DNA of 64,000 bases from Onchocerca lupi (Eukaryota; Nematoda; Chromadorea; Rhabditida; Onchocercidae), in assembly GCA_028564675.1 (NCBI GenBank), contig JAOVVO010000125.1:89780-153779 (forward strand), read 5' to 3'. The notes under the pieces were generated by a model, which was not told the DNA's origin, did no database searches, and saw only the letters and a list, made by a program, of their open reading frames with translations. Positions 24,401 through 37,310 of this stretch are shown piece by piece (position 1 is the stretch's first letter; every line of letters begins with the position of its first letter). Made by a program: the position numbers and the translations under genes.

Positions 24401-27400
24401 GTATGAAGTCTCACCGAGCGATCTGAACGTATACCATCAACAGTATCACCGAATTTGATTTCCTCAAGACTTGATGATTCGATACGACTAAATGTGATCG
24501 ATGATAACTGAACATTGTTTGGTTCAATCGGTTTCTGAATGGATTCTTTTCTCAATATGTTTGAAAGAACTTATTTAGCAATATGAACAAGTGAAATCAG
24601 TAAACAATGCAAGCATCCAATTGTATAAGTGAGAATTTTGCCAATAGGAAATTTCTCTAAAAATTATCGAATTGCAGAAAACAAATCAAAATTCATAAAA
24701 TAAAATAAAAGAATTCTATCAGGCAAAAAAAGAAGAAGATGAGTGAGAATTCTTCAAGTAAAAAAAAGGGAATATTTGGAAATACGGACAAAATTTTCAT
24801 AAGAATATCATAAAATAAAGCAGCATGACTTTCTTCATAAATCAAATAATGAGCAAAAAATAAGAATTCCATTAGCCATTAACTATTGCTATTGAAATTT
24901 GTGATGTCAAAGTTTTCACCTTGCCTTCCGTTAAATGAAGAAACAAAGGCAACATCAAAATATGGAAAGAATCTCATTTCTCACTTTCTGAACAGAGAAA
25001 GGCAAATGAGTCAGTAGCTATTTCTGACCCTTTAGGATTTAAAAACACAGTAGTTTTTTTTTTTTTTTGAAATCATAGCAACATATATTTTGTTTTATCG
25101 CTCGACTATTCAATATTTTCATCTGAAATCCTACCTGACAATGCAGAGTTTATTTAAAACAGACAGAAAAGGAAATATGAGAAAATGAAAAGAGAAAGTA
25201 AAAGAGATGAAATTAGCCTACAACAATGACAATAAAATTTTAGGCATCATACTAATGAAATTATGGAGAAGTGAAGTAAAAGAAAAGATTCGTTATACTT
25301 CTGTCGTCCAATAATAATTTAATAATCATGAAAAAAAAAAAAAAAAAAAACTACTTCAATGCAAATCTAATAGAAACGTATTGTTAAACTAGAACACATG
25401 TTTTTGCAAACTGAAAAACACTGCAAATGTTTGCAACATTTTAACAATAATTTATCAACTAAATTACCCTATAATTTGAAAGACTTCCAACCATTGCAGT
25501 TTTGATTTCACTGGCTTTCTCACTACCAACTTCCAAATGAGGTTGCAGTGAAACACCAAATGTATTTATCGACAAATTTTCAGAGGACTCAATCGATTTA
25601 GTATACTGAAATTTTCAATTATTTGGTACTTTGAACAGTTAAGTTATTCCTTAACCAAATACAAAACAGTAGGATATAACAGTAAGTCGTTTTTAAAGCT
25701 GACAAAAAGCAAACTAGATAAAGCCAGAAATGCAACTAAATCTCTTCTGTAATGTCAATCATTAGCTTATCTTATTTAATCCTCTCGCTAATGACTGATT
25801 GATCGACTTCTTAATTTTTTTATACAACTAAAGCATCTGTAATGCCAATTTTTTTTTTTCTTTTTTAACTTAATATCTCATTCTTACTAATTCGATTTAC
25901 TAGATGTTACAAGGTGATTTTTAAAAAATAGAGTAATTTATAAGGCAAACAAAGGTAATTAAATATATATATATCTCATATTTAACATTTCTGAGGTTTC
26001 TAACATCATCAAAATCATTGCATGCTGAAGTAGTCGCTGCATTTTCAGATATTCTTTCGGATGCTTCGATTTGACTCATATTATCGACAAGTTGACAATC
26101 AGTATTATTTAATCCCCATCCGCCTTCATTCACAATCCAGTTCTCCGTATCTACTTTCTTTTCAAAACCATTACTTGAAACACAGTTCAATCCACTTTTT
26201 GCAGTATCTGTATTAGATGACGTTTTCAAATTATCCGATTTCCAACCGTTCTTGTCAGCAGCAATATCATCATTCTACAATAACTTTATAATATTTTTGA
26301 TTAACAAGCTAAGAATTTCGAAAATAGAGCAATGGTTAAATAAACAATCACGGGTAAAATAGGAAAAATATATTATGTATAAAAAACAAACGCCAGTATC
26401 ACGATCCAGGAATGAACGCATCGACTGGTCTTTTCTTTCTGATAAATGTAAACGACCACCTGTAAAAAAAATTTCGCTAAAAGTGATATAAAAGTTTCAT
26501 TCTTTCGACATATCTGCCTGGCATTACAATGAGAAGCAAAAACACTTTCAATAACACTGGCTAACCTCTGCCTTTCGATCTACCAAAGCAGCCACCAGAA
26601 GCACTGTTATCTCTAATTCCATTATCGCTCGAATAAAAAGATCCAGCAAAACTACCGTTATCAACGAATCTTTGGCTTCCACTTCCATTACCTCGTTTAC
26701 TTCCATGAACACTACTTCCACGATAAAATACTGTATGTCCACGTTCATCGGAATTATGACAAGCTGCAAAGATCACACTAAATTCCATGAAGACATAAAA
26801 CTTATATAAAACGCAAAACCAAAGAATTAACAAACAATTTAACATGCCGATGATAAACTCACTTCTTCTGTCCCCTATTCTCGGGGCACTTCCATCGCTA
26901 TAGTCGTTGAAATCATGATCGATCTTACTGCGAAAATTGTTCGAGAGACTTCCTTTGCCATCGCGATTTTGTTTTCTAAGGCGGGCTGTCTCATAATTAC
27001 CTTTGCAAGTTCTCTTCCATTCATTCTCTTTAAATCTTCTGTTATCATTACTTCATTTGTTAGATCTTCCGGAACTTTTCAATACTATCAAAACTGTTCA
27101 TAAAATTTCTAAAAAAAAAAATATTTAATCAATAAATTTTTAATGAAAATGTAAGAGCTAAAAAGCCAACCGAAATGATTTCTGGAAGGATCTCCAGAGA
27201 AGTTACAACTTTCAAAAATTTTATTACCATTCGAACCACGACTACCTACAAATAAGCTAACATCTACAGGATTCGATACAGATTATATCACAGCATTTCT
27301 TACACTTGATCAGATTTCACCTTAAACTCTTAATAAAACAAAAGAGACAATCTGGAACATCCCTTTGAAATTAAAATCTTAAAATCTTCACAAATCTTTG

Positions 27401-29978
27401 AGAAGACTATAATATTTCAGTTTTAAATAGAAGTGTTATTCGATGATAACATAGTATTCCAAAATACTTATAAAATTTCCGCGAAATATATATGGACGTA
27501 TTGTTGAATTTATATATAAGGCAAAGAGAGAGTAGAAAGCAAAATCCATATTTAAACAATATGAGAATTCAAGTTCGCCGAAATTAAAGACGGAGGACTT
27601 ACTTTGATCCGTATAATCCATTAATTTGTCTTCCATATCCAAAAAACTGTCAATCGTAACCGCTTAAATTTTTCGTCATTTCAGTTACTTATTTGGAAAT
27701 AAAAAAGTAAAAGAAAAACATTCTAAATGAGTTAACAAAACAATAAAGAAAAATTCTTCAGACGATGACAAAATAAAAGAATTCTTGTACTTGGAACAAA
27801 GAATGTCTTATTCAAGGCATCTATGTTTGAAATAACATACGACACAACCTAGGCAAAAACAATTACGGAAATGTGGGATTTGAAGGCAAGAATTCACTGA
27901 AGCATTTGCCATTTTCAGATTGAATAATGCAAAAATCTAACCGATAATAAGAGAAAAATTCCAACTGATAACAAAAACTAACGTTTCGGGAGAGGTAATG
28001 TTGGAGCTGGCCTTTCACCGAGTATTACTTCTGTGAGATTAATATTTCTGTTTTTCTCATCTTTCACAAATAAATTAGCAATAAACGATTCTCCATTCCG
28101 ACTTACATCATCTAAAATGATGAATATTAAAATGGTTAGTAGAACGAAGATGAAAGAGAGAATATTTTACTATTCGAGCTACAAATAAACAATATAGATA
28201 TCAAACTCTAATAAATGCAAAACTAAGTTCTAAAATCTTCTTTCACTTTTTTCAATCAAATGTACAGAGAAAATGAATTCAGTTTGTAACTCACCTCGTA
28301 GATATTCTAATACTAGCTCGGCATATCAATAATTTACACACCGATTCCTAATCTTAGTGGATATAAAGACTATAATGTTGAAAATTGTTCGCAAATGTGA
28401 TCTTAATATTTTTTAAAAATCTTGTGACCTAAATTTTTGAATAAAAAGGACATACTTATCTGTGCACCGACAGTTTGGTCAGTGAGCAAACTTTTGATCT
28501 GTTCTGAAGTTAATCGAGGTTTCTTTCCATTTCCGATGATTAATTGTATGGCTTGCGGCGGAATAGATAACAAATAAGCATCTTTCAACAAAAAAGCCTC
28601 GTTAATATTAACAGATGCCATATTTCCGTAATCAATATAAATGACCTTAATAACAATGGAAATGATGAGATCATGGAATTGCTTTGAAGATGGTAATCCA
28701 AATACGCCATCATTATTATTTGGAAAAAATGCACGCAAAAAAAAAAAATGTTTTTTCAATACTGTACTATGAAAATATAAACAGATACAAGGAAAAACTT
28801 ACAACCATAGTATCAATACCAGTTTTAGAGAATACAGCGGCTCGATAATAGCATCGATCAAGTGGATATCTAGAAATACTCCTTCTAATTCCTAGTACTA
28901 TTAAGAAGAAAATATATGTAGAATATACACTAGAAGATATGACCCATTAGTATGCGATCAGGTATTTGAAAAACTCATTTCTTGTACAAAAACAAAAAAA
29001 ATTTACAGTGCTGCTACAATGGTACCACATTCTGGGTTGCACAGTGGTTCATGTCTTTGTTTCGCAAGATTTCTAAGCCTTTCGCCAATTTTTAATATTA
29101 TCCATGCATTATTTTCCAACTGTACAAATAATCTTTCGGGATCTGAAACAAAGAATCAAAATTTATGCGATCTAGTAACTCACATGAACTTAAAAAAATA
29201 TCATTAATTATAAATTTAACTAAAAAAATCAACTCGGATAACTATATTTACCAGCAACATAGGAGATACGAGCTCGAATATACTCTCCAGCAATTGCTGG
29301 TACAAGCAAAGGCGGTAAATTAGACATCTGTACTCGCGTAGCCAATGCCATTCGAACAGGTTGATGGAGAAGACCGAAATTATCCAAATCATTTGATACA
29401 TCCTCTTCAAAAAGAAAATATTTATGTTCATAAATTATGTTAATCTAGATGATTTATGAGTCGAAACTAGAAGACCGGAAAATGACTTATCATGTCGACA
29501 TTTATAAAATACTAGATTGCATTCAAACTGTTTGCAAAAAGGTTGATATGGATGTCACACTGCTATCGACAGTAAGAAGCTTACTTCGAACGAAAGTAAT
29601 TTAATTAGTAAATAAATTAAGACAGCCAAAACTTATCTTCTGACAAAATTCCACTTAAATGCAGAAGTAATTATGTGCTTCTCCCACTGAATTTGAGCAG
29701 TTTGAAATATGTTACATTTTATTTTACAGGAGATAAATATTGGAGCAGTTTCGGGAACCTATTACAAGCCATTATCATGATTCAACTTTAAAACTTGGAA
29801 AGGCTTTTTTTTAGTACTTTTCACCCTCAATGAATAATCTAATTAACAAAATCATTAACGTACTGAGAAGACATTTATAGAAAAAGCCTGTCTGAATATA
29901 TCCTTGCACCGTTGAAACTGGCACTATGTCATCACGATCGTTATGTATGGCCCACTTATCTTTGTCTATTTTATTCAT
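18479..29978 (-). CDS. Multi-Tudor domain protein with GW/WG and Gly-Ser-Arg linker
   Basis: Tudor proteins of this build bind symmetrically dimethylated arginines and scaffold germ-granule and small-RNA complexes (family knowledge). I count 26 exons and about 1290 residues. Exon starts (high end): 29978, 29402, 29142, 28869, 28645, 28111, 27629, 27245, 27027, 26763, 26459, 26274, 25605, 24534, 24140, 23619, 22841, 22588, 21976, 21268, 20926, 20365, 19677, 19380, 18996, 18601. Unit 1 (exons 2-6) has DPERLFVQLENN, RCYYRAAVF and VIYIDYGN. A linker (exons 7-13) is Ser/Gly/Arg-rich with NGWKSD and GGWGLNN. Unit 2 (exons 14-18) has DPLSFFVQLD, YYRAEII and VLFVDYGNVED, then a nuclease-like fold segment. 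Unit 3 (exons 18-21) has PYRAEIIAVEV and VRYVDYGNES. Unit 4 (exons 21-23) is degenerate, with VDEG in place of VDYG. ATG follows TTTCAG by one base, suggesting trans-splicing. The joint between exons 15 and 16 is not phase-resolved and a few acceptors are weak. Orthologue not assigned; EKL-1- or TDRD-like proteins are candidates. Confidence 0.85.
19801..19880. repeat. Short 26-bp tandem repeat, intronic
   Basis: TAGTTCATGTTATAC occurs at 19831-19845 and 19857-19871, a period of 26. A diverged partial copy lies at 19801-19822. It is within the Tudor-gene intron between the exons starting at 20365 and 19677. Confidence 0.6.
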
Positions 29979-30297
29979 TCTGAAAGAAAAATAGAACTCC
30001 TTCAAGAAAAAGTCACAATAAATTTATTATTAAAAAAAAAAAAAGGAGAAAAAAACGCGAAATGAAAGCACATGAATTAAATTTACCAAAATTCATGCAA
30101 AATTTGCATACATATTTCTGTTTTCAATAAGCAATTTAATTGAGCAAAACCGCATGAAAAGTGTTATAAAGGAATGGCTGTTCTTAAAGAGAGGATGAAA
30201 AGAGAATCGAACAATTGAAGCAAACAGCAAAGAAAGTATTTCTCCCTTACATTAAACAAATAAATTTTTGAGAATCGACGAATAACAAAATGTACCT
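29979..30297. other. Intergenic upstream of the Tudor gene
   Basis: Likely shared upstream region between the Tudor gene (minus) and the unassigned plus-strand ORF at 30298. A short A run lies near 30032-30043. No core promoter element was recognised. Confidence 0.4.
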
Positions 30298-30651
30298 TCC
30301 CTTAACATTAAGCAAGAAAATTGTGCACCTTTATCACCAAACGTGAATGAGGAAATAGATTACCAGAAATATTCAAATTTCTCTCCAACACGTGACACCA
30401 GAGTTTACAGAGATACTTACTGTAAAAATATCGATTTTGAATTTATGCATATTTCCTCTTACAAGGAGATAATGTGGCTGCAGGAAAAAATTGAAAATCA
30501 GATCTATACACTAAGCTTGCAAGATAAAAAGGAGATACTGAGGGACTTGATTGAATCTGAGATGTTTGAGCAGTTTCTCCATACAAAATTCCCTGGACAT
30601 AAGCGTTCAAATGGAGTAAATAAAACACGGCCCCTGTTTGAATATGAGTAG
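30298..30651 (+). CDS. Unassigned ORF, probable coding exon
   Basis: An open frame of about 118 codons ends in TAG at 30649-30651. No ATG lies in frame at its 5' end, so a short upstream exon or an acceptor near 30298-30314 is needed. The residues are mixed and charged, unlike neighbouring noise: KYSNFSPTRDTRVYRDTY, EIMWLQEKIENQIYTLSLQD, KKEILRDLIESEMFEQF and a C-terminus NKTRPLFEYE. The middle looks helical. The overlapping minus-strand frame at 30443-30658 is less protein-like. No family was recognised. AATAAA near 30865 could serve as a poly(A) signal. Confidence 0.4.
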   Translation, partial: SLNIKQENCAPLSPNVNEEIDYQKYSNFSPTRDTRVYRDTYCKNIDFEFMHISSYKEIMWLQEKIENQIYTLSLQDKKEILRDLIESEMFEQFLHTKFPGHKRSNGVNKTRPLFEYE

Positions 30652-33370
30652 GATCCATCGTTTCATTTCATTTGCTTTTGTCGTTTTAGGGCTACTTCTC
30701 AATAGATATTTATTTTGTCATCCAACGGTATCCTTCTTAACTATGTATGACGAAAGAAACAATCCGTGAAATCAATTATGAGGTAGTACTTGGAACTATC
30801 TATATAGATAAATTTTGAATGATTTTTCCTTTTGTTATATCACGAAATTGTAGAGAGATTAATGAATAAATTTTACGGAAAGTTTTCTAATCTACATATT
30901 AAGCCGAAATATATCAGAAATATCATATTAAGCAGAAACATCTTTATCTTTTTTTCCTAAAAACGAATCTTCACTCATTTCCATGCTAGAAAAAAAATAC
31001 TAGCCCATGATTTTTTCGGTATTATTGATCGATTTAGATGATCTAGTCGAAGCCGAGATCCAAATATTTGAAAATCTATAATTTAATTTTCATCGATTCC
31101 GATATTAATGCATTTGTTTGAAAATTTTTTAAAGGAATTATTTTTCATATGATATTAACAAATGGCAATAAGTAGAAAAGTAAAGTTTGAAAGGAAAAAT
31201 TCAACGTGAAAAATAGAAAAATAATAGTTTGAAGTAGTGTAACTTTGGATGAAAGAAAATACAGAGATACAGGAAGGAACCATGAGAAACTATGAGAGAT
31301 ATAGGACTATGAGAACTATGATATTATGAGAAACAAAATTCGACAAAATACAATCGCTGATCTATTCGTATGATCCAAGTCATTGATTAGACAGTTAAAT
31401 TAAGATAAAATAGCATGTCGGTCCACAGAATAAGTTAATTTCAAGATTTCTACGTGCAAACATATATAACTTACGCAGAAATGAAAACTTATTGGCCTGA
31501 AGGCTAAAATTCCAAGAAAACATTTTAGGGAAATAATGCAACCTTGGCTCTATATAAAAAAGTCTATATAAAAAAGAAGGCCTGTTCGAATACAAGGTTT
31601 TGTCAAAATTTGAAAACAACCGGTACAAGAACTTGCGAAGTTCCATGGGCCGTAACAGAGAACATTTGCATTTTCATTTGTATGGAATAACATTTGGTGA
31701 AAAAATTAGCAGTCTGTAGTAATCATTGTCCTTGTAATTAATGTTATATAATATTAGCAATCACTTTTAATGAAATCAGCAATTATCTGTTGCAATAATG
31801 CCTATATTAGCAAAAATCATATATTATTTAATTTAACTTAAATCAATCATAAACTTTACCTCTCTTTTAATTTTTATTGCATTTTTTCTACTATTCAATT
31901 TTCTTTTTCTCAAAAATTCTAAATTTAACTTCAATTTTCTTTTTTTTTCTCGAAAATCCTAAAATTACTCTTCTTATAATACAGATATTGAGATAATTGA
32001 GTGTCATCAACCAGCAAAAGAAAAAAGAATTATGATAACTGTTTCAATCTTAAAATTTATAGACACTGATTAAAAAAAAGTCATAACTTCTTGTCATCAA
32101 AAAAAAATACTCATTAGCATTTCTCTTGAGCTTATAAATAGGCAAATTTTGGTTTTGGCTTATCTTGCTTATAATTTTGGTTTATCTTGCTTATAATTTA
32201 AAATTATTAACTAGATTTGATGATAATGATCAATATCTTTTAAATTCATTTAATAAATTAACATCTTATATCGGAAAAACCGAAGTATTTTTTGTAATAT
32301 AGATCTGACGAATAATCAAAGTATTGCATACCTCATTGCTTAGAATATTGTTTTAATTTTTCTTCTTTCTTGCAGTTTATTGCATGTCAAAACATTGATA
32401 GTATTGGCAGATAATGACTTTCAAAATGGCAGTTTTCTGATTTCATCATTAAATTTTGTCGCTTAGTTAATGGAATATGTGAATTTGAGCAAAGCGAATA
32501 TATTGATATGTTATCTTTTATTAGCGGTATTTTTCAATTTTCAAACTGTTTTTTTAATATTTACATTTGCGAAATTCTAATTATTAATACTTGTCGTTTT
32601 ACATTCATTAATTCATTTTCATTAATATTTGTGGAAATTACTCATGCTTAAAATGACATCATAATTTCTTTCCAGTTAGTAACACAATTCTTTTACACAA
32701 ATTCGGTGAATCGATGATTTAGATAAATTTATGATTAATTGAAGAATCTTTCACCCATCCTATCGTGTATCACTGATAAATGACGAACGTCACGTTATTT
32801 ATCGATATGTCAGTTTGGCTTACGAAGCTTGCGATCCACAAAAAAAGAATTGATAAAATTCCTTTCGAAGTTTGAAGTTATTAGATTTTTGATGTAAAAA
32901 AGATCAATTTGTTTTTTTTGTAAATGTTTTTGTCGATAAAATTTTCGAGATTTTGTTTCTCGTGTATTCAAGCACTTTTATTGTAAATTGGTATCGTTGT
33001 AAAGTAATTAGTTCTTTAACATACATGTACTATAAAATGTATGATGCTTCAAGTTTATTGAATTTTGGTAGTGAATGGAACATAGCTAAATTTTTCGGAC
33101 TTTATATTCGGGATGAATTGGATTACGTATGCGGATAAATCACTTAAAATCAGAGTTTTAAATACATCAGATTTGTTGAATGGAGAAAGTTCTATTTAGT
33201 TCTTACTTTGAGTCGAAGAAATTGCATAAAAGTTGGTGTCATATTAATGTTGAACTTTGACATAAATAAGGAACCAATGCTTTGTCTTGATTGATTTCTT
33301 GTTGTCATTGCAAAGAAAGTAATATAAAGGATAATTGACTACTATTTCAAGTCTGAAAGTGCGAAAAGAG
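30652..33370. other. Long AT-rich intergenic region
   Basis: No gene was supported. It holds degenerate ACTATGAGA-type short repeats at about 31280-31335 and a near-perfect 22-bp tandem duplication at 32153-32196. The ORFs at 31395-31646 (minus) and 32953-33138 (plus) lack splice partners and have Phe/Leu/Tyr-rich low-complexity composition. The 3' part precedes sptl-1, and a TTTCAAG-like acceptor close to its ATG could be a trans-splice site. Confidence 0.4.
32153..32196. repeat. 22-bp tandem duplication
   Basis: TTTTGGCTTATCTTGCTTAT and the next two bases (32153-32174) are followed directly by a copy differing at one base (32175-32196). Confidence 0.85.
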
Positions 33371-36300
33371 ATGTCAGCATATCATGAAGAAGATTATCTC
33401 AGTAATCATCTCAGTAGTCGCATCTTCTCCTCTGTAAGTTTCTTTTTAACTATTAATTTCTCAGATTATTTCTCAAATTCTCTGTTACGAAGGGAATTAT
33501 TCGGCAGGTAGTGAGAGAATGAATAGAAATAATTTCCAGCATAAAGTTGTTTTGCAATTTATTTTTATTCATAAATTCAGTACGTTGTATGTAATTTGAC
33601 ATAAAAATTCTAATGTAATATCGTAATATAATCAGCATGTTGTGGAGATCGGTTGATAGGCTAATGTTTATTTAGAGATCTTGTATTGTAACGATTTAGA
33701 ATCATTGGAATCTGTTAGAATGAGCCATTGCTGCATCTATGGGAAAAAAAAGTTGAAGAAGTAATGGTTTGATTTCATGTATTTTAAATTCGAAATTAAT
33801 CAAATGATGACTAAAATATTTTTCCTTTGTTACAGAGTTACAAAGAACTGATTACCGGAAGTATAATACTATCTGCAGTCATTTATGGTGTGATCAACTT
33901 AATGTTTCTCAAGAGAAAAAATACATGGCTAACTGAACAGGCAATTTTTTCTATCTTTAAAGAGTATTACTATGGATAAGTACATCAGAATCATAACCTG
34001 ATTTATAGGTATTTCCCCGCAGTTCTTCCTTGCCAACTTCTTTAAATGTTTTTCTTTTTTTTTTAAAATTCCCATTGTATAACTTACCTCTGGTATAAAT
34101 ATGTGCAACCGATGCATGGATTCCTTTGCCAGCTAGAAGAATTCCTTCATGTAATTTGTGTGGCATTTCAAATGTTTTAAATGTTAATGCGCTACGTTTT
34201 TTGATATTGTGCAGTATAATGATTGAAATATTATAGCAGAAAGAACGAATAATCGCTGAATGGAAACCGGAACCGTTGGTACCAGAAATTCCTGCAGAAC
34301 ATCCAGCTCTGCAAACACATTATTTTGATGGGTTGAGTATTTTTCGGATGAAGTATAAATTGTGAATGAAATATGCATTTATAATTATAAAAATATTTCA
34401 AGATGTTTTATTGTTCTATGTCAGTTATAGTTGGAATTATATTTATTATATATAATATCATGAAGTTTATTATGCAGAAAAGTGTGCAAATTTGTCACCT
34501 ACGATGGCAAGAAATATTTGAATCTGGCGACAACGAATTTTTTGGGGTTAATCGGAGATAAAACAATTGAGGTAACTGATATCGGAAATATATTTTCGAC
34601 TTTGCAAGAAAATAAATAGCTAGAGTGCTGTATTTTAAATCTTGGAATTGAAAATGGCTATTAGTCTCGGAAGCTATCTGCTTAAAAACTCATTTTTTGC
34701 AGAGCGAGGCAAAAAAAGCGATTTCGAAATATGGCGTTGGTTCATGCGGGCCTCGTCATTTTTATGGTACTGTGGATGTACATCTTGTACTAGAAAAACA
34801 ACTTGCTGATTTCTTGGGATGTGAGGAAACGGTGCTCTATAGTTATGGTTTTATAACTATTTCCAGTGTTATACCATCATATGCAAAAAAAAGAGACATC
34901 ATTTTCGTAGACAAAGGTTATCTTTTCTAGTTTTGAACAGTGACATTCCCTTTACTATTCGTCACATTCTTTAAAATAGTAACACTTATTTCTCAATAAT
35001 AATTAAATTTGGAATTAAATTCACATTTCTTTTACATATCTTTTCATTCATTCAACTTATATTAAAAAATAAGCTAAAAGTTAAGCACCTAAAATAAAGC
35101 AAGTTACCAAATTTTAAACGGTTTTATTTTATGAAGTTTCTGTGCTGGAGTGGCTAAAAATAATGAAGCTCTTTGAAATATACTAATACAAACTCCGGAA
35201 AAATTAGAAAAACATTGATGACTATTGGCCAAAGCAAAGTGTTTCGAAACACAGTGGTTAAACGTGACGCTTTGACAATTGCATTGGTAAACTTTTCAGA
35301 AGTAGCAGCATATTCTTAATATGTTAAAATCGCAGCATTTCGTAACATATATTACCTTAATGACCACTTTTGATGAACTGGCAGTTATATCAAGCTCTCG
35401 TGTCGTTTGCATTGGAAGTGGGTTTTGAGCTATAATGAATGAATTAATTTTATTAAGCATCTTGACATTTAGGAGTAAATTTTGCAATACAAGAAGGACT
35501 CAAAGCATCTAGAAGTCATATCAGATGGTTTAATCACAATGACATCAGCGATTTAAACAGGTTATTAATGGAACAGGCTGAATGGGATCGTAAAGTTTGT
35601 GATTCATTTTGAAATATTTGAATTGATATACAGAACTTTACGCAACTTTTTTTTTGCGGTGTTTTTTTAACATTGATTTTCAATTTCACTGTTTGTTTCA
35701 TAACTTCAGAAGATTTTCACTTTGTTTTTGCAGTTTCCAGAGTTAACATCGAAAAAAAGACGATTTATAGTGGTTGAAGGACTTTACATGAATAGCGGTG
35801 ATTTATGCCCATTACCTGAAATCATGACTCTTAAATGGAAATATAAAGTACGCATTTGCATCGACGAATCATTGTCGATTGGTGTTATTGGTAAAACAGG
35901 CAGAGGTTAGTTTCTTTTTATTAAGTAGTAAATTCGTGAAATTTTTGACAAAAGCGAGATTTTTCACTTTATTTTTCTTTGGCTAGTTTGTATTCTAAAT
36001 GAAGAAACAGTAGAAGCACAAGAAAAAAAAAGAATGTCACAAATAATGAGATTCTCAAAATACTAAAAGTAAATAGAATTTATTTTTTTTTTTACTGAAG
36101 AATTTCCTTCAGTTGTAAAATGTCAGTTATGTCGATTACCGGTAATTTTGCAGTTGATTAGCCATCAAAAAGTTAAAACTATTTATCAACAACATGAATG
36201 TTGGTAAATAACACACCGCATGACACAGAACAAAAATATGCAAGTTTAAAACATAATTACTCTAAAATATACAAAAAAAGCAAACATTTGTGCGATATGT

Positions 36301-37272
36301 TTTAGGAAAAGCGAATCAAGTGAATATCGTATTCTTTGCTCATTTCTAAAATAATGTTTTAGAACCTAATTTATATATATTTCTTCTGGCCACAAAGAGT
36401 ATTGTACTGAAAATACCTGATTTGATAAGTTTTAAGTTTGTTTAATTAATCACCACAAGAACTACATGTGACATAAGATAGTGACAAATATATTGTGACT
36501 TGTCATAATATTATTCAAATAAAACTTTATGTTGATAAGCAGTATGGTAAGATAAACAAATAATGATTAGCGTGAGAAAAAGATGGTATATTATGATGAG
36601 GAGATATTTTGATATAAATTATCAAAATTATTCCTAAGTTTTCCACAATATATATAATCTGTCAGATGACAGCATTATGCTGATAAATGATGAGAAGGTG
36701 ATGAGATGCAAAAAGTGTATCTTATCTTGGTATGTTATTATCAGCTCGATAATAGAGTACAATTTCGACCATTATTTATTGTTATTGTAGCCTCATTTTC
36801 CAAGAAAATAATTCCCGAAGTTATTGTTAGCATTTTGCACATTCTTAACGGCATTTAGTTTTAGTTTTTGTTTTTTTTGTTTTTTTTAAAGTAATTAGTA
36901 AATGTTATTTCATGCAGTGTATTATAAGTGTGCAGTGTACTATTTTAAGTCATAATTTCTGAAATAAAAGGAAAATTTTAAGCTCGAAAGTCAATTTCGA
37001 AGAGAAATATTGACGGAAGAGGACGATATTTCCCTTCAAAATTGACTTTCAGGCTTAAATTTTTTTTTTTATTCAGAAATCATAACTTATAACAATAATC
37101 TTCCTTATCTTCATAAAATAGATTAATAGTTGAACATAATCAGAAGCATAAGATATGCATTTCTTATCGATTTACCTTTCCCATAGCTTCAGTTCCTGAG
37201 ATCAAGAAATCGTCATTCTTTATGGCTACATAATATTCATAAAACATCGGGATAAGTAGTAGTTCATTGTTT

Positions 37273-37310
<38 letters not shown>

